Below, piece by piece: positions 19,497 through 30,722 of a stretch of DNA of 64,000 bases. The notes beneath the pieces are model-generated. The model was given only the letters and a program-made list of their open reading frames with translations, ran no database searches and was not told the DNA's origin. The DNA lies in contig JARUPY010000533.1 in the NCBI GenBank assembly GCA_029817715.1, forward strand, positions 1,260,001 to 1,324,000, given 5' to 3'. The stretch's first letter is position 1. Every line of letters starts with the position of its first letter. The position numbers were made by a program, and so were the translations under genes. The stretch is from Melastoma dodecandrum (lineage: Eukaryota; Streptophyta; Magnoliopsida; Myrtales; Melastomataceae).

Positions 19497-22354
19497 GTTT
19501 GCGGGTACCCCTACCGAAAAAAAAACGCCATTTCCAAATCCCTCCTCCTGCTTTCAACTCTCTCGACTTGCAACCAGGTATGAGGGAGGAAAGATCAAGT
19601 TGGGTGGGGGGGGGGGATGCCTTCAATATAAAGGCCGACTCCAGAAAAGGTGTGTTGAAAATCCCTAACAACCCAATATATTACTCTATCAGCACTACAC
19701 AGATCATTCTCTTCTTTCTTCTTAAATAAAATGAAAAAAAGGAAGAGGAACATGAGTGTCTTTTTTTGGACGGACCCCATCATTTTACACTGTGATTTTC
19801 ATTTCTTCTATGTATGTAATAAAGGAAAGGATTACATTTCTTCAAAGTAACAAAACAAAAAAAAAACACATGGCCAGGGGCCATCAGATTGCTTTTCATC
19901 AAAATGGGGTTGATTATCATTACAACCTTCGATTGATGGGGTAAAGACTAGGAAACGGGAATGTCCTAGAATATCGAGTTTTGAATCACAAGCAAAACAA
20001 TTTGTTGTCCATTCTCCCCAACTACCGCATCCCATTTCTTTCCATTCCATCATTCCTACAGATGTATAAAGAAAAAGTACAAATCCAATGATGAAAGTAA
20101 TAAAATGGTGGGTTTTTTTTTATGTAATACATAATTCATTCACCGCTCTTCTAAATATGATCATGTGAATGACCTACAGAGAGATCTTGTCCACACTCAT
20201 GACGAAGCAAATGATGAGATATCGATGCACTAAATTGAGTGACGACCCACCCCCCACCCACCCATCAAATCCCTCCACTCAAATTGTCATTATAATAACT
20301 TAAAATCATTATATCCCTCTAAGTTGCATGTGAGTGGAGAAGGGCCTTATTCTTCTTTCTTTTTTTCGTAGGTTGGCTTGGAAGTTAGTCCAATTCATTG
20401 TACATTGTCCGAATCTGACCCAGAAAGAAGAATCGGCGGTTCTGACTTTGACCGCCGATGACAAGAGGCGCAAATGATTGGAGAATAAAAAACCGATTCA
20501 CACTTGAAACTTTTCTGATGATAGAATCCAATCGGGTCACATGGGGATTTTTCTAAGGTAAAATATTCGGGGGCCAATGATTGGCACGTTACGGTCCAAA
20601 AGGAAAAGTGTAGATCCTCCCTCTGTGGAGTCGCTCACGTCTTTTAAGGAGAGTTTGTTTTAGGTAGATCCTCGATTGGCGGCCGAATCATGAATACTTT
20701 TGGTTTAGATTACAAAGATCTATGCATACATCTGGGGGAGGGAGGGAGGGAGCCACCACTCCTAGACATTTGAGTTGAATATATTCTTCTTGGGCATGCT
20801 AACAACCCACCCCACGTAAAATATGTACAAAAGAAAAACAATAGGTGCTGAACATTTTATTAATTGGATAGAGAGAGTAATGGGCCGGAGAGAAGGCCCA
20901 CTATTAACAGGCCTGACTTTCTGAGAAAATGGGCTGTAATGTGGGCCTCTGGGATTCGGGGCTTCTTCATTGAATGGGCCGTAAAGATGGGCTATAATTC
21001 GAATCCGACGGATCCAGTGCTCGTGACCATAGCGGAAGGCACTTTGCCGCGGACAAGGGGGGGTTCGATAATATGACTGACTGACGCTCCACAGCCCCCA
21101 CACACACACGGGGAACGAACCGAATGAGCATTGAATGATAAAAATCTCACGTGTTCCAGGGGAGTTGGGGGGGGATCATTCATGTTGTATATCGAGTCCC
21201 GTGAAGGAAGGATCCATCTAATAAAAAACCCCCCCGCCTTTCTTTCTTTCTTGCTTGTCAGTCAATTTTGTTGTTAAAAGGTTATGAGACGTTAGTACTC
21301 AAAACAAAAGCCTTGAACTTGCATATGTCACCTTCCTAGATAAAAGTTACGAAATCGTACAATACTTTATGACTAGGGGTTTTGCTGTTTTTATTGTACC
21401 GTATGACTTTGGTGCGGCGAGGTAGTCAGTGGTCATCATGAGACAGAATAATTGGTAAACGGCTACACCACCCTGCTGCTTTGGCATGGCATGCAGCCCT
21501 ATAAAAAAGAAAGGGCCTTTTTTTTCTTGTTTCGGGTCTAGTTTTCAATCCCATTTCTCCCCCCTCCTTTTTTAAAATGGGTTTTATTTAGTTTCTCATT
21601 TTCAAAATAATTACTAAAAAAAAGAGAGAGAAAAAGAAAACGATGTAGAAATGCATCATCATCCTCCTCCACTTCCCTTTTTGTCAGATCCGTTTGTCTT
21701 TCTTCGGCTTTTGCTCAACTCAACCAGTCCAAACTCCTCACGATTTGACCCCAAGACTAGCCGTCCCCTTCTTTTCCAATCTCCCTCTCTCCCACCCATT
21801 TTTTAATTTTGGCTCTTTTCTCAGACACGCAAACACCCACACCAACGATGTGTAATGAGATGATAATTGAAGTGAGCACTCGCTATTTCTGACAAATATG
21901 TGCTGTTTGTTTCTTATACATCTTTCGAAATTGAATTTGATCTAAAACTTGTAGGAAACCCAACAGTAGAACAGGAAAGATCTTATTCTTTGTCTGTCTT
22001 CTGTCATTATGAGAGGACGAGACATCTTATCTATCTCTCAATCTTACCACTGTACCCCCCCCCCTCCTTACAACAGTTAAGAATTCTTACTAATATTCAA
22101 CGGTTTTGAAAGAGAGACGTTGCGAGCTTTGGCTGCTCTCGAGCTTTTTAAAAACTCAAATCTTTCCCTCCTCCCCCCCCCTCCTCCACTTTTCCCAAAC
22201 CAGGGGAGAGAGAGAGAGAGAAGAGAGGGGAGATAGATGAACTGCAAAGTTGAAATCTTTCCTGTCCTTCCCATTTCCTGAATGGTTTTTGGAATCTGGG
22301 TTGGTATTTTCTTGGGGCGAAAGTATTTTGGGTTTTAAACGACTTCCTTGAGAT
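19497..22354. other. Long non-coding stretch: MIR393 promoter side, spacer, RopGEF promoter
   Basis: 19500-19780 is the 5' side of the MIR393 transcript, with a poly-G run near 19605-19615. 19800-20860 is AT-rich spacer with no gene. 20881-20993 holds six TGGGCY site II-like motifs that are not next to any recognised gene start. 21240-22354 has CT-rich and AT-rich DNA leading to the RopGEF leader, including a GA/CT-rich stretch at 22203-22230 and a poly-C run near 22057-22068. Confidence 0.5.
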
Positions 22355-24622
22355 ATGGGGAGTTCGGCCAAGAAGAGCGAAAGTGGTTCCGCCCAGAAGA
22401 GGGGTGCTGCCACCACGAGCGACTCGTTCTGCTCTACTGGGTCGAGCGAGAGCAGCTCGCGGAGCGTGTCGTCGTCAGAGGTGAAAATGAAGGTGAAGGT
22501 GACGGTGAAGGAGAGCCTCGTGATTTCGCCAACCATCTTGGGTTGGCCCATCAGGCGAGCTGAAGCGCAGGCCAGGAAGTCCGTCGTTTCTTCCTTGATA
22601 AAGGAAGTGGACGACAAGGACGAGGTGAAGAAGAAGAACAAGGAAGAGGAGGAGGAGGAGTTGGGTTCCAAGCTCTCAGGTGAGAATTGTTGCTGATTAA
22701 GGCAATGTGCACGATTCTGTGTCGATTTTATCTTTTAGTTAATGGGGGTTGTGTCGCATTGATGATTTCGAAATTTAGAGATGGATATGATGAAGGAGAG
22801 GTTGGCAAAGCTGTTGCTCGGGGAAGACATGTCGGGTTCCGGAAAGGGGGTGTGCACCGCTCTTGCAATCTCCAACGCCATCACCAACTTATGTGGTATG
22901 GGAATGGAAACGAAAATGGCGGTTCTGTGGCACTCTCGTGCTTTTATTTGCATATGGTATGTGATGGTCGATAGTTCGATTCGAAATCTGCAGCTTCCGT
23001 TTTTGGGCAACTGTGGAGGTTGGAACCTTTACCTGATGAGAAGAAGGCAATGTGGCAAAGGGAGATGGAGTGGCTACTTTGTGTTAGTGATTACATCGTC
23101 GAGTTGATTCCGTCCTCCCAGACTTTCCCGGACGGCCGGAAGCTTGAGGTTTTGTTTTTAAGATTTTCGGATGCTCCTGGCTGATTTTGGGTTGCTGGAG
23201 TCGAGTTCTGACTGCTTGATGGGACTTGGTTTCTTTAGGTCATGACTTGTAGGCCGAGATCCGACATCTTCATAAACCTTCCGGCATTGCGGACGCTTGA
23301 TAACATGCTGCTTGTAAGATGAACTTCTTCTTCCTCTCTAGTTATGGCTGTCATGCCAAGAGACTGTGCTTGGATTTGATGGATGCCAGTTTCCAGGACA
23401 TCCTAGATGGTTTCAACGAGACGGAGTTCTGGTATGTTGATGAAGGGATCGTAGCGTCGGATTCCACCGATGGGTCGGCCTCGTTTAGGAAAATGATTCA
23501 CAGGCAGCCCGAAAAGTGGTGGCTGCCAGTGCCTCGTGTCCCTGCCAGTGGTCTGAGCGAGAACTCGAGGAAACAGATGAATCACACCAGGGAATGTGCG
23601 TGCCAGATATTGAAGGCCGCCATGGCCATCAACAGCATTTCGCTGTCCGATATGGAAGTCCCCGTGTCGTACTTGGACACGCTTCCCAGGGTATAAACTC
23701 TGGTCTCAACTAGCTTTTGTGATTCTTGATGGAAAGTTGGAAACCTGAACACGTTGAGGTTTTCCAGCACGGGAGAGCCTCTCTGGGAGACGTCATTTAC
23801 CGGTACATGGTGTCGGATCAATTCTCGGCGGATTGCCTGCTCGATTGCCTTGACCTGTCTTCTGAACACATAGCTCTGGAGATTGCAAACCGCGTGGAAG
23901 CCTCCATCCACATCTGGCGTCGACGAGCTCGTGCTCATTCCAAACCACCACTTCACCCAAACCGATCTACAGCAAAGCCATCCTGGGGAACCATGGTCAA
24001 GGACCTGATGGCGGACAGTGACAGGAGGGAGATGTTGGCGGAGAAAGCCGAGAGACTGCTGCTCTGCTTGAAGCAACGGTTTCCAGGTCTCTCCCAAACC
24101 ATCCTGGATGTGAGCAAGATCCAGTTCAACAAGGTACACGAGAACTCGGTTTCCAAGATTCATTTAACCTGTTGCCCAGCCGCTGAAATGAGCTGCTACA
24201 CACTCCAGGATGTTGGCAAATCGATTGTTGAGAGCTACTCAAGGGTCCTGGAGAGTATCGCATTCAACATCGTGGCTCGCATTGATGACATCCTCTACGT
24301 GGACGACTTGACCAGGCACACCGACAAGCTCTTGCAGTCCCCTGCAGTCAACCTCATCGCCCAGAGGAAATCTTGCTTCCCGTATTCAGTGCCCGTCTCG
24401 GGCACTCCATATAGGCCGTCCTCCTCCGCGTTCAGCACGCCGTGCTTCTCGCCGGCACCATCATCATTGATAAGTCCGGCAAGGGGCGACAGGACCCCGT
24501 TCATCCTCAACAATGCTAAGCCTCCGCGTCGCGGCTTCGGAGTGAGAAGGGTGCTGAACAATTACCTCGGCGTGGAACCGAGACCGAAAACTGAGCAGCA
24601 CCTCGATGGAATCCATAAGTAG
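22355..24622 (+). CDS. Rop guanine nucleotide exchange factor with PRONE domain (RopGEF5/7-like)
   Basis: RopGEFs activate plant ROP GTPases at the plasma membrane, downstream of receptor kinases, in polar growth. Seven exons (22355-22679, 22779-22895, 22994-23148, 23239-23313, 23397-23690, 23768-24133, 24209-24622) join in frame to 581 residues. The variable N-terminus is rich in Ser, Lys and Glu and contains the [10 protein letters not shown] motif found in RopGEF5/7. The PRONE domain covers about residues 110-475 and keeps FAKLLLG-like [69 protein letters not shown] and [16 protein letters not shown]. The C-terminal tail ([18 protein letters not shown]) is the regulatory extension. The fifth exon begins directly at the acceptor TTCCAG (23396), giving [16 protein letters not shown]. 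Confidence 0.93.
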
Positions 24623-25813
24623 TAGCATCACGTCCAGCGATGGTTCAGACCATCACAGTGGTCCGAAAACAGTCGCCAAGTGATTATTACATATTGCTTG
24701 TCTAGTTTCATAACTTGGATTTGTTGTAACTTGAACATGACTTTCGGGATCACACGATGGAGAATTGATTAAAGCCGAAGACTTATAACACGTGTATGCC
24801 ACGTGATAACCCACGTGCTTAACTCATTTACTCGGCCAGTCAATTTTCCGGCAACCGTCGATCACTCCATCCTGGGCGGGGTCTGTGTCCGGTTGCGGGT
24901 TCCTCATGATGGCCCTTTTTAAGGTCGTCGAGATCAAGTTGGGGACAGTCCGCTGCGGAAGCGGACGCCCTGCAGCTGCTGCCGCCGCGATAATATTCGG
25001 GCTTGACCCCCTCGGTATGGTCTTTTATGTGTTTATGGTGTTGTATGCATTTAAGAGGTAGATGCAATGATGGAAGCAGAAAACATTTGAACCTGGTCGA
25101 GTCGTCGATAGTTGAATTCGATCCAATTTGTGTTGTGGGCATTGATGATCTACTGTAATCTCCACGGTGTGATATAGTATGAGATCATTTTCTGGTATTT
25201 TCAATTTCGTTCCTGCATCACATCGTCACTGCTTAGGAGTGTGCTTGCCTTTTGCAGCTATTGTTTGATATGAGATTATCTATCTTAACTGAAATTTGAG
25301 TTCTGCTGGGTTCGTTTTTGACACTTTCTTGATTTACGCAGTTTTCCTCAATGTTGGGCATCTGTTTGCTGCTAACTGCGAATTTCTGGTTATGGTGGTA
25401 GTTGGGATGGAATGCCCCTGGAGAATTATTGAAGTTGGTGAATTCTAATAATCTTGATCTGATGAGTGCTCCGGTAATAGTTGTCGCTCTTCTATTGGTG
25501 TGACGCCTGAAAAAACTCATCCTTTCTCTAGCCACTAACAAATTGGGCACAAAAAAGTAGCAAAGGTGGTGGTGGAATGCTTGGCTTCCACTTTGTATAG
25601 TTTTCTTGTCTGTATTTGGTTTAAAGAGGGCAGATCATGTGTGACCTGGTCTTCCACGTGTGTGCATTGCGATGGAGCAGGTGTGGCGATTGTAGTATTA
25701 GTGATGTTGCCATAAGTGTTAGTGGTTCCTCCATTGTTAGCTTCTTTTGACCTATAAATCCTCCATTGTTCCTCCATAAAGCCTCCTTACTTACCAAAGA
25801 GCAATAGCAAAAC
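24623..25813 (+). promoter_or_regulatory. RopGEF 3' region and lipid-transfer-protein promoter with three G-boxes
   Basis: Three perfect CACGTG hexamers lie at 24789, 24800 and 24812, spaced 11 and 12 bp, about 1 kb upstream of the next start codon. A TATA box TATAAAT is at 25753-25759, 55 bp before that start. A 100-codon minus-strand open frame at 24840-25142 resembles no known family and is not called. Confidence 0.55.
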
Positions 25814-26274
25814 ATGGGGACTGCCACTCTCAAGCAGATTGTTGTTGTTATGATGGTCGTCGTGGTGTTGTTTGCATTCGAGCATGGGAGAGTGAGTGGT
25901 GCAGGTGAATGCGGAAGGGCCTCTTCCCCTGATATGGAGGCCATGAGGCTGGCTCCGTGCTTGTCCGCTGCACAAGATGCGACAGCCCCAGTTTCGAGTG
26001 CCTGCTGTGCTCAGGTGCAGAAGATAGGGAAAAGCCCGGCCTGCCTTTGTGCGGTCATGCTCTCCAACATGGCCAAGGCTGCAGGGATTAAGCCAGAGGT
26101 GGCAGTTACCATCCCCAAGCGCTGCAACCTCGAGGATCGTCCAGTCGGTTACAAGTGCGGATGTACGTAGATCAACTCTGTTGTCCGTGCTATCACAATT
26201 ACGGTTTTCATTTGCGGTTGATTTAATTATTTTCCATCTGTTTTCCTCTGATTACAGCTTACACTTTGCCCTGA
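25814..26274 (+). CDS. Non-specific lipid-transfer-like protein (8-Cys, secreted)
   Basis: A small secreted protein of the 8-cysteine plant lipid transfer/protease inhibitor superfamily, thought to carry lipids in the apoplast. Exon 1 is 25814-26162 and exon 2 is only 17 nt, 26258-26274. Joining them across T|CT adds SYTLP and the stop, giving 121 residues and the conserved C-terminus PVGYKCGSYTLP; stopping at the exon 1 frame would end KCGCT instead. A signal peptide (VVVMMVVVVLFAFEHG) covers about residues 1-30. The eight-Cys pattern is visible as C, C, CC, CLC, C and C (ECGR, APCLS, SACCAQ, PACLCAV, KRCN, YKCG). It matches the At3g53980/At5g05960/At2g37870 group, which shares IPKRCNLEDRPVGYKCG. 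Lipid cargo is unknown. Confidence 0.92.
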
Positions 26275-27604
26275 CTGCAAGGCCTTGAAGGATCGAAATC
26301 CGAGTAGATGTCTGTCTCGGTTTATAATGACTAAAGGCTCTAGCAGGCATAGCCGGTGAACCCGGCATTTGTGAATCTATATGTACAATGTTGTCCTGGG
26401 GACCCCTTGGAAGCAAATAATAATAGTATGCCCGCTACGACAACTTCTCGCAGTTTACCAAAAAAGCAACATGGGAACGAGTATACGTCGCCTTAAGAAG
26501 CTAAAAGTGGAGATATAATTTTAGGTAGGCAACTTAGACCAATCATTCTCAGTACTAGTTTGGTGCTACAAGCAATAACCTTACCGGCATACTTCTGCGT
26601 TCATTCTGAGCGGTTCCCAGCCTCCTTATAAGTGAGAAAGTTGATCACACTGGCATGGATGTATGATCAAACTTATCTACCTCAGCACTCGTCCATTATC
26701 CTTTGCCATGTGAAGTGTCAGCGGTCTGAGAAGGCGGTGGACGACGTTACCTCCGATTCGATCCACACTTGGCATAGGTGCTGACAGATACCTCCCATTC
26801 CCCTCAGGATCTAAGGTTCCGGGGACCTGAAGTTCGCCGGAGAGTTCAACGAGGGTCCGGTCATTTTACTATTCATGACCATAAAAGGAGTGGATAATCT
26901 TGAACACTAAATTTTAGTTGTCTTTCAAGGTATGTTTTTGCCTAAATGCTTGCTTGGGGTTGGGCCAACCGACCTTTTGAGTTGGATTGGGGCGTAGGCA
27001 GGCAATAAGCAGCTGCAACGTTTTTAGTTCTAAATTTTTAATATATGATTGAGAAATCAATAAATTTTAAATAAAAAGTTTAATTAAAAAATATTAAAAC
27101 TTTGTGCAAAAGGTCGCTCGTCATACCAGTAACTAAGAGGGTTTTTTTTTTGGGGAGTTTCCCTTGCATCCTTGGTTCAAACGCACTACTTCTCTTTTAC
27201 CTCTTTACCCGCACAAAATCCAAGAAATGGTCTGAACGAAGCCGAAACTGACAAGAACAAAGGACCACCCAGAAAGGAGAAGACTTGCCTTGATTCATTC
27301 AGTTGAAGAGGGGGAGAAATTCCGCCCGCAACTTCCTACTTCTTAATCAAGTCCGGCGTCTCCTTTTTACATTTTTGTGTTTTGTGATTCGGGAAGATTT
27401 CGTCTTCCCCCTGTCGGCTCGATCGGTGAAGACCCAACTCCTTTCCTGTTTCTTTTTTTGATTCGTACTTGGATTGATCTGTCAAAGGTGAAAATTTTCT
27501 TTGAGTTTAGGGGTCCGGAACTGATTGTGATCTGGATTGAAGTCTAGGGCTTTTTGTGTTTCGGTTTAAGTTTATTTAAGGATCGAGGAAGAGAAGACGG
27601 AGTG
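26275..27604. other. Intergenic region between the lipid-transfer protein and the carrier
   Basis: 3'UTR of the LTP gene to about 26450, then unassigned sequence. The carrier's leader probably begins near 27290, with a CT-rich segment. Nothing else recognisable. Confidence 0.5.
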
Positions 27605-30148
27605 ATGCAAACTGAAGCGCGGGTGGGAGTCGTCGTGGATGGAGGGCAAAGGGGGATAAGCTCTGGGCACGGGAGTTTGGTGGCCGTCAATGATGCCGCG
27701 AGAAAATGCTCCCAGCGGAGGCAGCAGGAGCAGCAGCAGTCTCACATCGGGACGGTTTCACAGCTTTTGGCCGGTGGTATTGCTGGTGCCGTCAGCAAGA
27801 CCTGCACTGCCCCCCTTGCTCGGCTCACCATTTTGTTCCAGGTTCATCTCTTTCATATGCAATCCTCTTGCATCAAGGTGAACTGTGCTGTAGCCACATT
27901 TAGTCGATTGGCGTCGAGCTTTCTGGCTATGGAAAATTAATCTTTCAGGTGTTTGGTGGTTGTCGACGATCATTATTTGATTCTTTGGATGTGTGTCTCC
28001 TCTTTTTTTGATAATTGAATTTGTGCATTATAGGTGCAAGGAATGCATTCCGATGTGGCATCCCTGAGGAAGCCCAGCATATGGTACGAGGCTTCCCGTA
28101 TAATTCGAGAAGAAGGATTTAGAGCTTTTTGGAAAGGGAATCTCGTAACAATAGCTCATCGACTGCCATATTCTTCTGTGAACTTCTACGCTTATGAACA
28201 GTACAAGAAGGTACTAGTCTAAAATGGATGTTCAATCTTCCGTAGGTTCTTTTTTCTTTGTATTACAGAGAAACAGCATCTTTTATTTATTGGTGGTCTC
28301 ATATTGATTGAGCTTTGTTTTTTAGATGTTGTACGAGATTCCAGGAGTGGAAAGTTACAGAGGTAATGCTACTGCCGATCTCGGCATACATTTCTTTGGA
28401 GGCGGTATGGCGGGAATTACTGCTGCAACTGCTACATATCCGTTGGATCTGGTCAGGACACGTCTTGCTGCTCAGGTAAATGATATCCATGTTTTCCTTG
28501 GTCGCTGCAACATATGCAAATTTTCCTTCTATAATTTCTTTTCTTGGTGTTTACATTGACCTATGCGTGAATTCCCAGACAAACATCGTCTACTACAGAG
28601 GCATCTGGCATGCTTTCCAAACAATTACTAGAGAAGAGGGCCTTCTGGGGCTCTACAAGGGACTCGGTGCTACTCTTTTGGTTAGCCTGCCCTTCCTGCC
28701 TCCGCTTTTGCGATTCAACTTTTGAAATGTTACTTGATTTAATCTGTCTGAATTGATGTAGGGTGTCGGGCCTAGCATAGCTATTAGTTTCTCCGTTTAT
28801 GAAATGTTGAGGTCTTTTTGGCAATCACAAAGGTGAGCACAAATGCGACTGGAGCATTTATGCTTTTGCATGTAGCCATCAAATAAGATTTTTCTAAATC
28901 ACCAACTGATGTATCTCATTCACCTTTGAACAGGCCTGATGATTCAACCGTCGCGGTCAGCTTGGCATGTGGCAGCCTTTCTGGTATTGCTTCCTCTACA
29001 GGTGAGGCATTGCAACATGCATATCGATGATATCTATCCTCGAACACTTTTGGGGTTTATTTTATTATGCTCTTTGCTACTGTTCAACGAGAATTCCTCT
29101 CGTGATTCTCTACCAAAATTTTAGTTTTTTTTTGTCAAAAGCCATCTTTCTGGCGTTGGTGCTCTAATCTAACCTTCCTCGATCTCTAGATTACAGAATG
29201 CTCAGATATGGCTGTGAGCTTGATAAATTTAGCTCTTTACCAATCTTTGGATGCAGAGACACAGGGTTTGGTCCGAGCTCTGCACTAAGTTTATAACCTG
29301 ACTGACCTATAGAACCAGAGACCCAGACTGGCATCGTTGTTTGTCTGGCCTCTGTGGATTTTTAGTAAGAATGTGAAACAATAAGTTGTATCTCATGTCA
29401 TTTACATAATTTCATTCACTATTATCCAAAAACCTGATGCCGAGTAACATTCAGTTCTACTACTTCTCGTGGGCTTAATCATTCTCCCAGGCATGCAGTT
29501 TATTCCACCATTTGGGTGTACTGCAGTCATCAATGTGAGAGGTATCCTCCTTGAGGTATGCTTCTCACTTAGGCTTGCGCCAGCAGCTGGTCGATGGTTG
29601 CGGAATCTTTCTCGCATCGCCAGTTTAAGTTTTTTAGATTTTTTCCCCCCAACGAGATTCAATATTTTTTATCTTTAATCAAACTTGACCAACATTCCTT
29701 GACTCGTCCTAATTATTAAGTTTATGGCAGTCTATATTGCTTGGTTCTGTACTGCTGAAGGCGAAGGCCTCTCATTGTGTTGTCAAGATTTGTGATGGCC
29801 TTGATATTGCACCTTTTCTGTGGTTATGATGAACGACTTCATTCCAGTTTTCTTTCTCGAACTACGTATTCTCACATCTGTCTGCTTGCTTTGTGCCCCC
29901 CTGCAGCTACATTCCCCCTGGATCTGGTCAGGCGACGCAAACAGTTAGAGGGTGCGGGAGGACGCGCTCGGATTTATCAGACAGGAATAATTGGCACATT
30001 AAAGCACATAGTCCGCTCCGAGGGTTTTCGTGGTTTGTACCGAGGTATTTGGCCCGAATATTACAAGGTAGTGCCAGGCGTTGGGATCTGCTTTATGACA
30101 TATGAGATGGTCAAAATGCTGCTTGCAGAAATTGCTTCTGATTTTTAG
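27605..30148 (+). CDS. Mitochondrial carrier family protein (At3g55640/At3g53940-like)
   Basis: Inner-membrane solute carrier with three repeats of about 100 residues. Seven exons (27605-27841, 28034-28210, 28326-28475, 28579-28680, 28762-28832, 28934-29001, 29907-30148) join in frame to 348 residues. The three carrier signatures Px[DE]xx[RK] appear as APLARL, YPLDLVRTR and FPLDLVRRR. Conserved stretches include WKGNLVTIAHRLPYSSVNFY, GVGPSIAISFSVYEMLRS and PEYYKVVPGVGICFMTYE. The start MQTEARVGVVVDGGQRG matches the At3g55640 family start; an in-frame upstream ATG at 27554 is less likely. Intron 6 is long (905 bp). The substrate is not established for this group; relatives carry adenine nucleotides or CoA-like molecules, so the cargo is left open. 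Confidence 0.93.
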
Positions 30149-30722
30149 GTGTCCTTAACATTGAAACCATTGGTAAGTAGTAGTACACATTGCTGTATTG
30201 AACCAACGGAAGGTGGTTAGCATGTAGTCTGATTGGTTGTTGTCTGCGGGGTCAATTTTACCCGTGAGTACCGGTGTGGAGGTGTAGTTTTGTAGGTACT
30301 CCTTTGGGAGCTATAGTTATTAGGTGTATATAATATAGATGATGACAAAAGTATTCTTCACTTAGCATGCAGTGGAGATCATGTAGGTTATGATTGACAG
30401 GAAGTGGATTCCGATCTGGAGCTATTCTGTGTTTCTGATATACAATGTGCCTGCCATGAACCTGAAACCTGAAGCAATTTCAATCTGTATATCGGAATTT
30501 GCAGTGGCAATTCTTGAACTTGGATGAGTATCATTAGTTCTTATGCGAACTCGGTTATTCTGCTTTCTGCTGTCTTTAATTTCCGCGGTGAAGAAGAATG
30601 CCAGTGAAGGTGTAATACTTTCATCGGATATTCAGGATCAACAGTTTCTCTCAGACAGTTTTCTCACAACTTTGCCGTAGTTTCCAGGATATCATCAGTC
30701 TTTAAGGCCGGACTGGCTGTGC
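30149..30722. other. Tail-to-tail spacer between the carrier and DAR2
   Basis: 3'UTRs of two convergent genes. No gene or repeat of note. Confidence 0.6.

Noticed and set aside
19171..19671. 166-codon minus-strand open frame
   Set aside because: Runs straight through the MIR393 hairpin; composition is not protein-like and the miRNA explains the conservation.
24840..25142. 100-codon minus-strand frame, considered as a small secreted peptide precursor
   Set aside because: No signal peptide and no CLE, RALF or PSK-type motif at the C-terminus.
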